Shown here in pieces: positions 18,119 to 27,122 of a DNA stretch of 64,000 bases; position 1 is the stretch's first letter; every line of letters starts with the position of its first letter. Below the pieces are notes generated by a model. The model did not search any database. It had not been told where the DNA came from and saw nothing but the letters and a program-made list of their open reading frames with translations. Source of the stretch: Treponema sp. (lineage in GTDB: Bacteria; Spirochaetota; Spirochaetia; Treponematales; Treponemataceae); assembly GCA_016297405.1 (NCBI GenBank), contig JAEDGP010000001.1:1-64000 (forward strand), in the 5' to 3' direction. The translations under genes were made by a program, and so were the position numbers.

Positions 18119-20058
18119 TGATCGTACAGATGAAAAAAGTCTCTATTGTAGTTCTTGAAAAAGAACGAAAACAGGCTTTGGAACAGTTGAAAGAAGTAGG
18201 TGTAGTTCACTTGGAATCTGTAGAAGGATCTGGTGAAAAGTTGGCTGCATACAAAGAAGCCTCTTCATGTGCTTATTCTGCAAATGCAATTCTCACAGAA
18301 ATCAAGCTTTCCAAAAAAGATGCAAAAACAATTAAGAAAAACACAGTTTCTTCCCTGAATGCTGATGAAGTTCTTTCAAAATGTAAGGAAATCATCGACC
18401 TTTCAGAACAGAAGAAGCGGCTTTTTGAATCAATTGCAGCCAATAAGGCTGAGTTGGAAAGACTTTCTTTGTGGGGATCTGTGAATCCACAAGATTTTGA
18501 ATTTCTTAGAAACAAAAATGTAGATCTTAAGATGTTCGAAATTCCTGAAGACAAATATTATTCAATAGATGGGAATATTCAGACGATCTGTGTAAATCGA
18601 AACAAAAAGGTTGTAAGGTTCCTTTTGGTTAGCTGTGGAGCTGAGCGTCCTGAAGGACTGCCTCCTGAAGCTTTTGAAGTGCCAATGCCTGTAGTTTCAA
18701 CAGATGAAATCGAGAAAAGCATCGCTTTCGACACTTCAAAAATTGACGAAATTAATGGATTTTTGAAGGCTTCTTTGATTTATACTGAAGCAATCAGTGA
18801 ATTCATTCATTCTCTTGAGAGTGATATTGAGTTTGAAACCGTTTATTCAGGCATGGGGAAAGAAACTGAAGGTAAGGCATATGACCTGGCTTGGATTTCT
18901 GGTTTCGTTCCGGTAGACAGCATTGAGACTCTTAAAGCTGCTGTTTCCAAGAATTCCTGGGCAATGGCTATTTGTGATCCAGCTGAGGAAGATGAGGTTC
19001 CTACAAAGCTTAAGAATAATAAGTTTGTAAGTTTGATCTATCCGCTTACCGACTTTTTGGGAACTGTTCCAGGTTATCATGAATATGATATTTCTGGATG
19101 GTTCTTGCTTTTCTTCACCGTATTCTTTGGAATGATTTTTGGTGATGGTGGTTATGGTGCTTTGGTAACTGTAGTCGCACTGATTGCATCTTTAAAATCG
19201 ATCTTTAGCGGAAAAAAAGTTTCTCCAACGCTTGGATTGGTATTACTGCTTGGAGTTGCAACCATGGCTTGGGGTGTAGTTACCTGTACATGGTTTGGTT
19301 TAACACCGAATCAGTTACCAGACTGTCTGAAAGCTATGTCCATCCCTCCGATTTCAAATGCTTATGATACGGTTGAATGGATTCCATTCTGGGCTAAGGA
19401 TACTTCCCAGGGCACTCTTACTACTGCCAATAACCTTCAGATTTTCTGTTTTACATTAGCCTTGATTCAATTGTGCGTTGCACATGTTAAAGGCATGATA
19501 AGATATAGGAAATCCCTTAAATGTATTGGTGAATTCGGTGCGTTCATCGAATTAATTGGTATGTATTGGGTTGTTCTTTCTATGGTTGTTAACAGTACAG
19601 TCTTCCCACTTTCTGGAGGTGACGTGTACGGTCTTCCTGCTGGAACAATTGCCATCGCACTGGTTCTTGGTGGTTTCCTGTTAAGTTTCGTTTTCAGTAA
19701 TTACGTTGATAGTGTCTTGAAATCTGTGCTTGAAAGTGTAAAAAATATCATTTCAGTACTTTTGGGCGTTGTAAACGTATTCTCTGATATCGTTTCATAT
19801 ATCCGTCTTTGGGCTGTAGGTCTTGCAGGTGCTGCAATCAGCAATACTGTAAATACAATGGCTGGGCCTTTAGCCGGTAGAGCTGTAATGTTCGGTGCAA
19901 TGATTCTGCTCCTTGTCTTTGGACATGGTTTGAACATGATATTGAACTTACTTTCTGTTATAGTTCATGGTGTACGCTTGAATACATTGGAATTTTCTAA
20001 TCACTTGGGTATGTCGTGGTCTGGTTTCAAATATAGTCCGTTTAGTAAGAAAAACTAA
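18118..20058 (+). CDS. atpI: V-type ATPase membrane subunit I (subunit a)
   Basis: Subunit I provides the ion half-channels next to the rotor ring. The first 330 residues are cytoplasmic with two long helical arms. The remaining 300 form seven or eight membrane helices starting at GWFLLFFTVFFGMIFGDGGYG, a family signature. The essential arginine lies in SYIRLWAVGLAG (Arg563), and a conserved HGLNMILNLLSVIVHGVRLN ends the domain. At 646 residues it is of typical length. It overlaps the atpD stop by one base and is followed after 49 bases by the proteolipid gene. Confidence 0.97.
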   Translation: MIVQMKKVSIVVLEKERKQALEQLKEVGVVHLESVEGSGEKLAAYKEASSCAYSANAILTEIKLSKKDAKTIKKNTVSSLNADEVLSKCKEIIDLSEQKKRLFESIAANKAELERLSLWGSVNPQDFEFLRNKNVDLKMFEIPEDKYYSIDGNIQTICVNRNKKVVRFLLVSCGAERPEGLPPEAFEVPMPVVSTDEIEKSIAFDTSKIDEINGFLKASLIYTEAISEFIHSLESDIEFETVYSGMGKETEGKAYDLAWISGFVPVDSIETLKAAVSKNSWAMAICDPAEEDEVPTKLKNNKFVSLIYPLTDFLGTVPGYHEYDISGWFLLFFTVFFGMIFGDGGYGALVTVVALIASLKSIFSGKKVSPTLGLVLLLGVATMAWGVVTCTWFGLTPNQLPDCLKAMSIPPISNAYDTVEWIPFWAKDTSQGTLTTANNLQIFCFTLALIQLCVAHVKGMIRYRKSLKCIGEFGAFIELIGMYWVVLSMVVNSTVFPLSGGDVYGLPAGTIAIALVLGGFLLSFVFSNYVDSVLKSVLESVKNIISVLLGVVNVFSDIVSYIRLWAVGLAGAAISNTVNTMAGPLAGRAVMFGAMILLLVFGHGLNMILNLLSVIVHGVRLNTLEFSNHLGMSWSGFKYSPFSKKN

Positions 20059-20107
20059 CGAACAAATTAGAATAAATATTTAAAATTCATCTATTAAGGA
20101 GATAATT

Positions 20108-20545
20108 ATGGATTTTGGAATGCTTGGTGCTGCTATTGTTATGGGTATTGCTGCTATTGGTTCAGCTATTGGTATTGGTATTGCAGGTCAGGGTGCAATC
20201 GGAGCTTGGAAACGTTGTTATGTAAACAATAAACCTGCTCCTTTCATCCTTACTGTATTTGCTGGTGCTCCTTTGACACAGACAATTTACGGTTTCTTGT
20301 TGATGAACTCAATGAGAGGAAAGGTTGAAGCTGCTGCAAATGCTATGAATCCAGGATTTGCTCTTGGTCTTGGTTTGGCTGCAGGGCTTGCAATGTGTTT
20401 CTCGGCAATCGCTCAGGGAAAAGCTGGTGCTGCAGGTTCCGATGCTCTTGGTGAAACTGGAAAAGGTTTCTCTCAGTACATCATGGTTGTAGGTCTTTGT
20501 GAAACTGTTGCTTTGTTTGCAATGGTATTCGGTATGATTCAGTAG
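20108..20545 (+). CDS. atpK: V-type ATPase proteolipid subunit K (rotor ring, Na+-type signature)
   Basis: Subunit K forms the membrane rotor ring. The 145-residue protein has four helices in two hairpins. Only the second hairpin carries the ion-binding carboxylate (Glu132 in GLCETVALF); the first has Thr57-Gln58 at PLTQTIYGF. With Gln103 in AIAQGKAGAAG, these match the Thr64, Gln65, Gln110 and Glu139 ligands of the Na+-binding Enterococcus hirae NtpK. Sodium coupling is therefore likely, by inference. A strong AAGGAG site precedes the ATG and a terminator follows. Confidence 0.96.
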   Translation: MDFGMLGAAIVMGIAAIGSAIGIGIAGQGAIGAWKRCYVNNKPAPFILTVFAGAPLTQTIYGFLLMNSMRGKVEAAANAMNPGFALGLGLAAGLAMCFSAIAQGKAGAAGSDALGETGKGFSQYIMVVGLCETVALFAMVFGMIQ

Positions 20546-20563
20546 TAACTGATTTTCATAGTT

Positions 20564-20602
20564 AAAGGCAGAAGCACAAATCTGTGTTTCTGCCTTTTTT
20601 TT
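20564..20602 (+). terminator. Rho-independent terminator after the V-ATPase operon
   Basis: The arms AAAGGCAGAAGCACA and TGTGTTTCTGCCTTT pair over about 15 bases (one G-T wobble) around an AATC loop and run into a stretch of T. It lies 18 bases after the atpK stop and ends the operon. Confidence 0.92.
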
Positions 20603-20614
20603 ATTTATTTGGCA

Positions 20615-20623
20615 TGATATAAT
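20615..20623 (+). promoter_or_regulatory. Extended -10 promoter of ispG, predicted leaderless
   Basis: The sequence TGATATAAT is an ideal extended -10 element. It ends exactly six bases before the ispG ATG at 20630, so initiation about seven bases downstream would place the first transcribed base at the A of the start codon. No -35 is needed with an extended -10; the upstream region is the T-run of the V-ATPase terminator. Confidence 0.6.
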
Positions 20624-20629
20624 CATTAT

Positions 20630-21733
20630 ATGTCATTATTGTATAAGAAAACTCGTTTAGTTAAAGTTGGTGGTTTTGATAACGTTAATCAAGTTTTAAT
20701 TGGTTCTGATTCACCTGTATCCATTCAGACGATGTGGAAAGAATCTATTGTGAATATCGAAAATGATGATGAAAAATTTTTGTCCACTATCAGGCAATTG
20801 AATGAACTGAAGTCACTTGGCTGTGATATTGTTCGTTTTGCTGTACCAGATGTGCCAAGTGCTGTAAGTTTGTGTAAAATTGCCCAAAAGACGTCCATGC
20901 CGCTTGTAGCTGATATACATTTTGATTATCGATTAGCTTTGGAATGTTTGAAAGGTAATGTTGCTAAAATACGCATAAATCCGGGAAATATTGGAAGCAG
21001 GGAAAAGGTTAGTAAAGTTGTTTCTGAGTGCAAAGCAAAAGGCGTTCCTATTAGAATTGGCGTAAATACAGGAAGTTTGCCAAAGGATCTTTCTTCTTTA
21101 GTCGAGTGCGGAAAAATGAGTAGAGCCAAGGCTCTGGCAGAGACTGCTGCCAGAGAAGCGCAGGTTTTTGAAGAACTTGGTTTTGATGATGTTGTTGTAA
21201 GCATGAAGGCATCCAATGTAAAGGAAACAATAGAAGCAAATGAAGCATTTGCTTTACAATATGACCTTCCTTTGCATATAGGAGTAACAGAGGCTGGTCC
21301 ACTGATTACTGGAATAGTAAAGAGCACCATGGCCTTTTCTCACCTTTTGGATGAAGGAATAGGAAATACCATTCGGGTGAGTCTTTCATCAGATCCAATA
21401 AATGAAGTAATTACAGGAAGGGAAATACTTCATGAATGTGGTAGACGAAGGGATGGTGTAACTTTGATTTCTTGTCCGCGTTGTGGACGCCTTGGTTTTG
21501 ATGTTCATTCATTCGTTTCTCGCTGGCAAAACAAGCTTTTGTCAATGGATAAGAACATTACGGTTGCAATAATGGGGTGCGTTGTAAATGGGCCTGGAGA
21601 AGGGAAACACGCTGATATCGGTATTGCTGGGGCAGGAGATAAAGTGATTATTTTCAAAAAAGGCAAAATTATTAGAACGATTGATGTTAAAGATGCCGAT
21701 AATGTTTTTGAGGAAGAATTGAATTCGATATAA
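20630..21733 (+). CDS. ispG: 4-hydroxy-3-methylbut-2-en-1-yl diphosphate synthase IspG (GcpE)
   Basis: IspG converts methylerythritol cyclodiphosphate to HMBPP in the MEP isoprenoid pathway with a [4Fe-4S] cluster. The 367-residue protein has the TIM-barrel part (VRFAVPDVPSA, PLVADIHFDYRLALE, IRINPGNIG) and the cluster-binding end with SCPRCGR and MGCVVNGPGEG, which supply the three Cys ligands. The ATG directly follows a perfect extended -10 box. No ribosome-binding site fits before it and the next Met is inside the conserved barrel, so the mRNA is probably leaderless. Isoprenoid supply links it loosely to the lipid-carrier-dependent genes downstream. Confidence 0.98.
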   Translation: MSLLYKKTRLVKVGGFDNVNQVLIGSDSPVSIQTMWKESIVNIENDDEKFLSTIRQLNELKSLGCDIVRFAVPDVPSAVSLCKIAQKTSMPLVADIHFDYRLALECLKGNVAKIRINPGNIGSREKVSKVVSECKAKGVPIRIGVNTGSLPKDLSSLVECGKMSRAKALAETAAREAQVFEELGFDDVVVSMKASNVKETIEANEAFALQYDLPLHIGVTEAGPLITGIVKSTMAFSHLLDEGIGNTIRVSLSSDPINEVITGREILHECGRRRDGVTLISCPRCGRLGFDVHSFVSRWQNKLLSMDKNITVAIMGCVVNGPGEGKHADIGIAGAGDKVIIFKKGKIIRTIDVKDADNVFEEELNSI

Positions 21734-21735
21734 AT

Positions 21736-22839
21736 ATGAAGAAAGTTTTGTTTTTTGTTTTTTTATCCGCAGCTCTTTTGAATTCTCTTGTTTTTGCAAA
21801 AGGAGTCTTGATTTCCAATTCTGATAAAAAGGCTCTGTACGACGCAAAAAACTGCTTTATCTCCAATGACTTTGGAAATGCAATGAAATTGTGCGAAGCC
21901 GCAAAAGCTAGAAGAAATGAAAATATAAAATGGGAATTGAGGTGCTTAAACAATTCTTTCAAATCTTATGAAGTAAAAAGATATGGGGATTCCATTTCCT
22001 TGTCCATGGAAAAACTCAAGGAGCGGCAAGATGAGGACTCTATAGCTATTATCAATAAGTACATTGAACTTTTTGGTGTAGAAAAGTTCAATGATTCAAA
22101 AAAAAGTTTACTGGCCTTTGTTGAAAGTAGGAATTCTTACCCTGAAGTTGAATATCTGACCGGTAAAATCTATCAGGTGGAAGGAGAATATGATGTAGCA
22201 TATTCGTTTTTTCAGAAAGCTTTGGCCTTTGCCGATAATCTGGATGTTCCAGAAGAAAAATTTGATATTTTATATTCGATTTCAGAATTGAGTTATTTGA
22301 AAGGTGATATGAATCAATATGAAATTGATTTACTTCAAATAGTTTCCCAGGATAAACACTTTTTACAGGATCACCTTAAGAAGTCCATACGAAATTCAAT
22401 CTCCAACGTAAAAAGTGATTGTGTTGAGAAATTTTTCAAGATGTTTCGCAATGAAAATTATAGGGTTATGGACGCATATTGCAGCCTTGCTAAGCTTTAT
22501 GATTCAATGAATGAAAAACAAAGATGTCTGGACTGCATTGCAATGGGTACCTTGACAGGCTTTACGAAAATCATTGATGTCGTTACAAAAAGAAATCCTG
22601 ATTTTGAATATGTAGATTTGAATTCACTTCTTGTTGAAGCTTCTTGTCATGAAGATATTGTGAAATGGGGAAAAGACAATAACCTTTGGGAAAGTTTTTA
22701 CCTTCTGAGCGTTGCTTCACACAAAGCTGAAAGTCCTATTTTTTCTGTAAATCTTTTGAAGGTTCTGTCAAATAGTCTGCCAGACGAATATTGGAGAAAC
22801 TCATCCAAAATCAAACTTAGCGAGATAACAGTTCACTAA
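21736..22839 (+). CDS. Secreted TPR-like repeat protein of unknown function
   Basis: The 367-residue product starts with a signal peptide (MKKVLFFVFLSAALLNSLVFA) and has no lipobox Cys. The rest is helical, with stretches such as EYLTGKIYQVEGEYDVAYSFFQKALAFADN (residues about 137-166) and AYCSLAKLYDSMNEKQRCLDCI that look like degenerate tetratricopeptide repeats. It begins two bases after the ispG stop, so it is probably co-transcribed, and it ends eight bases before the convergent outer-membrane gene. A periplasmic scaffold role is a guess. I know no specific family. Confidence 0.75.
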   Translation: MKKVLFFVFLSAALLNSLVFAKGVLISNSDKKALYDAKNCFISNDFGNAMKLCEAAKARRNENIKWELRCLNNSFKSYEVKRYGDSISLSMEKLKERQDEDSIAIINKYIELFGVEKFNDSKKSLLAFVESRNSYPEVEYLTGKIYQVEGEYDVAYSFFQKALAFADNLDVPEEKFDILYSISELSYLKGDMNQYEIDLLQIVSQDKHFLQDHLKKSIRNSISNVKSDCVEKFFKMFRNENYRVMDAYCSLAKLYDSMNEKQRCLDCIAMGTLTGFTKIIDVVTKRNPDFEYVDLNSLLVEASCHEDIVKWGKDNNLWESFYLLSVASHKAESPIFSVNLLKVLSNSLPDEYWRNSSKIKLSEITVH

Positions 22840-22847
22840 AACGAATG

Positions 22848-24503
22848 TTAGTATTGCAAACCGATTCCAATGGATATTTCATAAGCGCTTGCCTGTTTTC
22901 TCCAATCCTGGTTCAGCTTTCCCTTCACGTAAGGAAGTTTACGACCAAGGTCTATGCCTAAACTTCCTCTTACCTGAATGCCCTTCCATTTTAGCGGATA
23001 TACAAGTACTTCAAGGCCGCCTGCATAAAGTCCATCTTTATAATAGAAGTCTGTTTTTGTTGCTCTGTTGTTGATCAAGGCAAAATCGATGAATGGTGAA
23101 ATTTGAACTTCCATATTGAAGTAACGGGCAAACTTGATTTTATTAATTAGCGGAACGTCTTCCCAATATACTCTAAAAAGCTTGATAGGTATGTCCATGC
23201 TTACAACAAATGCCGCTGGTGTTTCGCATGCTTTTTCTTCTGCATAATCTCCATCTTTATAGTCTTTGCTGAAATAGACGTCGTCCCTAATTCCCCTCAA
23301 TCTTGAACCAATATTTTCATTATTGTGCATGTATGCAAAAGCATATATGTCGGAACAGAAACCAAAATATTTGAAGCTTTGGAAGATTTTCAGTTCACCA
23401 GAAATTCCTGGGATGAACTGGTCTTTGTCAAAATTATAGCCGTAGGAATTGGTAAGGGAGATGGAAAGGCCGGAACGGAAATTTTCAATCCAGTTGATTC
23501 GGCTGGTTCCTAAAGTTTGTCCGATGGTCAGAATTGGACTGCGAAGATCGTTGTCCAATTCGTTTATGCCGTCAAAATCCCAGTATAAATTTCCTGAAAC
23601 AAAAGGCTCATAAGTAATGTTACCCCAGTTGTCGATTTTCTGGATGATCATTGGAACGGAGAATCTTGCATCTTCTACGAAGTAAGTGTCATCATCATAT
23701 TTTGAATACTCAAAGTCGCGAATAAAAGATTGGGTAAAGTTAAATTTTATCGAAAATCTTTCAAAAGGAAGCTCGAATTTAAGTCCCGACGAAAGGTTCC
23801 ATTCGGGAGTGCTTTTTCCGATCGTGTAGTTCACGTCAATTTTGTTTACGCTTTCTACAGCAATTTTTGAAATATTGAAAGGTATGTCGAATTCAAAGTT
23901 TAGCCCAAAAACGTAGTCTGTTGGAGAATCTTCATCATCTTGTTCCATCTTAAAATTGAAATCACCGGACATTTCTTCCATGGAACCAAGAAAATTTGTG
24001 TCTTTTGCCTTCAATCTTAAAGAGAAGCCGTTGTTTGAATCATACTTTGGATAAGGAACGACAAGCAGATGCATTGAATCTTTTGTTTCAATAAAAAGCC
24101 TTACTGCAGAAATGTTGCTGTCAGAGTTCTGTTGGGCTGACGAAAGAGCTTTGCCATCTTCAGTTACTTCAATGAAATTTTGAATTTCTTCTGGTTCATT
24201 CTGATCTTGTGTTTTGGTCTGGTTCGAATCGAATTCGTAATTGATTGATACTGTATCAAATACGCGAGTGTTTTCTATCTGAGTTTTAACGTCATAAATG
24301 TATTTTTCAAGATCTTCTATTGAAGAAAACGTCCTGTTTTTGTCTATTTTGACCTTATTCTGCAAGGCGTATTCTCTAGTATTTCCTGTGATTTTGTATT
24401 CTACATGAGAAATCTTATAACTTTGTGAAAAAAACGGAATGCAAGATAAAAGAAAAAGTACAGCAATGAAAGAATTTTTCAAATTAATAAGCGCCTTTAC
24501 CAT
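22848..24503 (-). CDS. Omp85-like outer-membrane beta-barrel protein with POTRA-like N-terminus
   Basis: The 551-residue product has a signal peptide and then a stretch of about 75 residues that looks like one POTRA domain (ISHVEYKITGNTREYALQNKV, then FSSIEDLEKYIYDVKTQIENTRVFDTVSINYEF). After a Gln/Glu-rich linker, the rest is alternating beta-strand sequence ending in the aromatic IGLQY, as in outer-membrane barrels. The layout resembles TamA/BamA-type proteins reduced to one POTRA. The first start overlaps the upstream sugar-transferase gene by 20 bases; a TTG at 24482, just past that stop, would give a cleaner signal peptide. Its place behind the initiating transferase suggests a role in polymer export or outer-membrane assembly. 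Confidence 0.7.
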   Translation of the reverse strand: MVKALINLKNSFIAVLFLLSCIPFFSQSYKISHVEYKITGNTREYALQNKVKIDKNRTFSSIEDLEKYIYDVKTQIENTRVFDTVSINYEFDSNQTKTQDQNEPEEIQNFIEVTEDGKALSSAQQNSDSNISAVRLFIETKDSMHLLVVPYPKYDSNNGFSLRLKAKDTNFLGSMEEMSGDFNFKMEQDDEDSPTDYVFGLNFEFDIPFNISKIAVESVNKIDVNYTIGKSTPEWNLSSGLKFELPFERFSIKFNFTQSFIRDFEYSKYDDDTYFVEDARFSVPMIIQKIDNWGNITYEPFVSGNLYWDFDGINELDNDLRSPILTIGQTLGTSRINWIENFRSGLSISLTNSYGYNFDKDQFIPGISGELKIFQSFKYFGFCSDIYAFAYMHNNENIGSRLRGIRDDVYFSKDYKDGDYAEEKACETPAAFVVSMDIPIKLFRVYWEDVPLINKIKFARYFNMEVQISPFIDFALINNRATKTDFYYKDGLYAGGLEVLVYPLKWKGIQVRGSLGIDLGRKLPYVKGKLNQDWRKQASAYEISIGIGLQY

Positions 24504-25959
24504 TGATAACTACCCAAATTGTCTTTATGATGATCCAAATATCGAGCCATACAGACCAATTCTGAATATAATATGTGTCGTATGCAATTCTTTCTTCATA
24601 TCCTGTTTCTGAGCGGCCAGAAATCTGCCACATACCAGAAAGCCCTGGTGTGACAGACAGCACATAATTGGCGTATTGTCCGTATTTTTCCAGCTCTTCA
24701 TTTGTTACTGGACGTGGTCCGACAAAACTCATTTGCCCAAGAAGAATGTTCAATAACTGTGGCAATTCGTCAAGACTTGTCTTTCGAAGAATTTTGCCAA
24801 ATTTTGTGACTCTTGGATCATTTACGAATTTTCTGTCACGTTCCCATTCTTCTCTCATTGCAGGATCTTCCTTAAGAATCTTTTCAAGCATCTCCTGTGA
24901 ATTCTTATACATAGAACGGAATTTCCAGCATTTAATTATTTTTCCGTTTTTTCCAACACGTTTATGACCATAGAGAATTGGTCCTCTTGATGTTAATTTC
25001 ACAAGAATTGCAAGCAGAACGCAAACTGGTAGAATAATTGGCGCTGAAAAGAGAAGGAGCAGCAAGTCTATAAGTCTTTTTGTAATAAGCTTGCTTTTTT
25101 TTGTAAGATTGTGGGTGGAAGAAAACCCTAAAAGCCCACCAAGATCACGCAGTTGGAGTGTGCTTGTGTAAAGATCCTGGTGTTTAGAGACGTTTATTAC
25201 ATAGCGGTAATAAGAGACGATTGGAAGGCGTTCACCTTTGTAATCGGAAACGAAAGCTACCTTAAGTTTTAGTTTTTTAATTGCATCAAGTATTTCTTTT
25301 GAATCTGGAAAAACAGGAATGTCACCGTACATTTTGCATTCTGTTGCATTGTTGTCAATAATCAGTACAGGTTTGTAGCCTAAGTCTTTTCGTTTTTCAA
25401 GACGATTTGCTACAACTGCGTAGCTTTCATTTGTACCATAAATAACGGCGGGTACTCCCCACCATTTGAATTTTCCATAAGCATGGCGTGCAATTTCCCT
25501 TGCTGCTGGCATTATTATGATGGAAATAAGAGTTGCTATGAGAAGTGAAACTGATGCCCAAATACTGTCTGTATCCTGCAAAATCTTGGTAGTGATTTTA
25601 TATTGCATGCCGTCAATATTAGAATCGTTGAAAAGGATACTGATTGAGATGCCGGCAAAACAGAAAAAATTGCTGACGAACAATTTACGAACTTCACCAG
25701 AAGGTGAGGGCATGATTCCTGGATACAAACCGGAAGCATAATATACCATTATGATTAATGGGAAATAGCACATGTAACGGACAAAGGACCTGAAGTTTAC
25801 GGCAGAATGATCAATGAGATTGGTAACAAAAAAGCCAATACCTACGCACAAACAAAGAGCTATGATGTCAATGAAAAGAATAGCCATTCCAGAGATGAAA
25901 GAACTGGTATTACTTTTGTAGTTCTTTTTAAAAAACGATATAAAATCCAGTGAGTCCAT
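24484..25959 (-). CDS. Initiating sugar-phosphate transferase, WbaP/RfbP-type polyprenyl-phosphate glycosyl-1-phosphate transferase
   Basis: Enzymes of this family put the first sugar-1-phosphate on undecaprenyl phosphate and so start lipid-linked glycan synthesis. The 491-residue protein has the full three-part layout: four or five membrane helices (residues 20-165), a nucleotide-binding-like CoA_binding_3 domain (about 170-290) and the bacterial sugar transferase domain. The last includes KRLIDLLLLLF, the membrane hairpin, KCWKFRSM, the catalytic Asp-Glu in SLDELPQLLN, FVGPRPV and VTPGLSGMWQISGR. It ends in GKGAY like WbaP. The sugar substrate (Gal, Glc or other) cannot be read. The promoter suggests a leaderless mRNA. 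Confidence 0.92.
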   Translation of the reverse strand: MDSLDFISFFKKNYKSNTSSFISGMAILFIDIIALCLCVGIGFFVTNLIDHSAVNFRSFVRYMCYFPLIIMVYYASGLYPGIMPSPSGEVRKLFVSNFFCFAGISISILFNDSNIDGMQYKITTKILQDTDSIWASVSLLIATLISIIIMPAAREIARHAYGKFKWWGVPAVIYGTNESYAVVANRLEKRKDLGYKPVLIIDNNATECKMYGDIPVFPDSKEILDAIKKLKLKVAFVSDYKGERLPIVSYYRYVINVSKHQDLYTSTLQLRDLGGLLGFSSTHNLTKKSKLITKRLIDLLLLLFSAPIILPVCVLLAILVKLTSRGPILYGHKRVGKNGKIIKCWKFRSMYKNSQEMLEKILKEDPAMREEWERDRKFVNDPRVTKFGKILRKTSLDELPQLLNILLGQMSFVGPRPVTNEELEKYGQYANYVLSVTPGLSGMWQISGRSETGYEERIAYDTYYIQNWSVWLDIWIIIKTIWVVINGKGAY

Positions 25960-25965
25960 TACTTT

Positions 25966-25994
25966 ATTTTACTGCAATTCAAATATTGTGTCTA
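25966..25994 (-). promoter_or_regulatory. Sigma70-type promoter of the WbaP-like gene, predicted leaderless
   Basis: On the minus strand, TAGACA (25989-25994) and TAAAAT (25966-25971) are separated by exactly 17 bases. Only six bases lie between the -10 box and the ATG at 25959. The site fits within the 41-base gap after the upstream glycosyltransferase, so this gene and the outer-membrane gene behind it can be expressed as a separate unit. Confidence 0.65.
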
Positions 25995-26000
25995 TGAGAA

Positions 26001-27122
26001 TTATTTGTAGGAGTTTTTTACCTTCTCAATAGTTTCGTCAACTATAGACAGGAATTCTTTCTGGAATCTTTCCTGGGAAAAAGAATTTGCATGACGGACA
26101 ATGTTTTCTTTTTTGAAAACGTTGTTTTCTAACATCTGCTCGAATTTCAAAATTCCTTGGCACAATGAAGAAGTTTCCTGCCTTTCGAAGAAAGTTCCAG
26201 TTACACCATCAACAACTGTCTCTGTTGCACCACCTCTTCCAAATGCAATTACCGGAGTGCCGCATGCCTGAGCCTCCAGAGGCACAAACCCGTAATCCTC
26301 TTCTGCGCAGAAAATCAGTGCTTTTGCTTTTTGAAGATATGAAAGCAAATCTTCATCTGATGCTCTGCCGGTGAATTTTATAAGAGGTGAACCGTTGGCA
26401 AGTTTTTGCAGGTTCTGGAATTCAGAACCGCCTCCAATAACAACGAGTTTTCTCCTTAGTTCAAGACAGGCACTTATAGCCAGATCCATTCTTTTGTATG
26501 GGACGAGGCGGGAAAAAGCAACATAGTAATCTTCTTTTTCACAATTTGCAGGTGAAAAACGACTCACGTCAACTGGAAGATATACAACTTTTGCATCCCT
26601 GTTCCAAAATTTTTTTATGCGTCGAGCAATGTATTTCGAATTTCCGATGATAGTGTCTATTCTCTGGCTTGAAATGTAATCCCAAAGCCTTATCTGACTC
26701 ATCCATCGATCCATGAAAAATCTGGTTAGTTTGCCGCTTCTTTTTCGGTAATCGAAAAATAAATCCCAGGCATAGCGCATTGGCGAATGGATGAATGCGA
26801 TATGAGGCACATAAGGCGGTGTAATAATGCCTTTGGCGCAACTGGAAGAACTGGAAATTACCAGATCGAAACCTGTGAAATCGAATGACTCAAAAGCTTT
26901 AGGCATGAATTTGAGCAATTTTGTGTAAATTTTTGAAGCTTTAGGAAGCTTTTGCATTTTTGAAGTGTGAATTATATTATTTTGGAAATGATTTCCAATC
27001 TTTTTCTTGTCATGAACCAAGGTGAAGATTTCGGCTTGAGGATAAAGCTTAAGAAGATATTCTACAAATAATTCAGCACCACCATAGTTTACAAGCCAAT
27101 CATGAACAATTGCAACTCTCAT
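26001..27122 (-). CDS. Glycosyltransferase family 4 (WbaZ-like)
   Basis: The 373-residue GT4 enzyme begins MRVAIVHDWLVNYGGAEL, a start typical of mannosyl- or rhamnosyl-type transferases such as WbaZ. The donor-binding half has YYVAFSRLVPYKRMDLAI, a GGGSE turn, FTGRASDEDLL and the EX7E motif EEDYGFVPLEAQACGTPVIAFGRGG. It would act on the cytoplasmic face on a lipid-linked acceptor. I chose the ATG at 27122 because GAGAGGG lies just before it; an in-frame TTG at 27134 precedes that site. The ATG is inside the end of the upstream glycosyltransferase gene, so the two are translationally coupled. Confidence 0.9.
   Translation of the reverse strand: MRVAIVHDWLVNYGGAELFVEYLLKLYPQAEIFTLVHDKKKIGNHFQNNIIHTSKMQKLPKASKIYTKLLKFMPKAFESFDFTGFDLVISSSSSCAKGIITPPYVPHIAFIHSPMRYAWDLFFDYRKRSGKLTRFFMDRWMSQIRLWDYISSQRIDTIIGNSKYIARRIKKFWNRDAKVVYLPVDVSRFSPANCEKEDYYVAFSRLVPYKRMDLAISACLELRRKLVVIGGGSEFQNLQKLANGSPLIKFTGRASDEDLLSYLQKAKALIFCAEEDYGFVPLEAQACGTPVIAFGRGGATETVVDGVTGTFFERQETSSLCQGILKFEQMLENNVFKKENIVRHANSFSQERFQKEFLSIVDETIEKVKNSYK

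Noticed and set aside
20546..20629. Riboswitch or long leader before ispG
   Set aside because: The only structure is the terminator of the V-ATPase operon, and the -10 box is six bases from the ATG, leaving no room for a leader.
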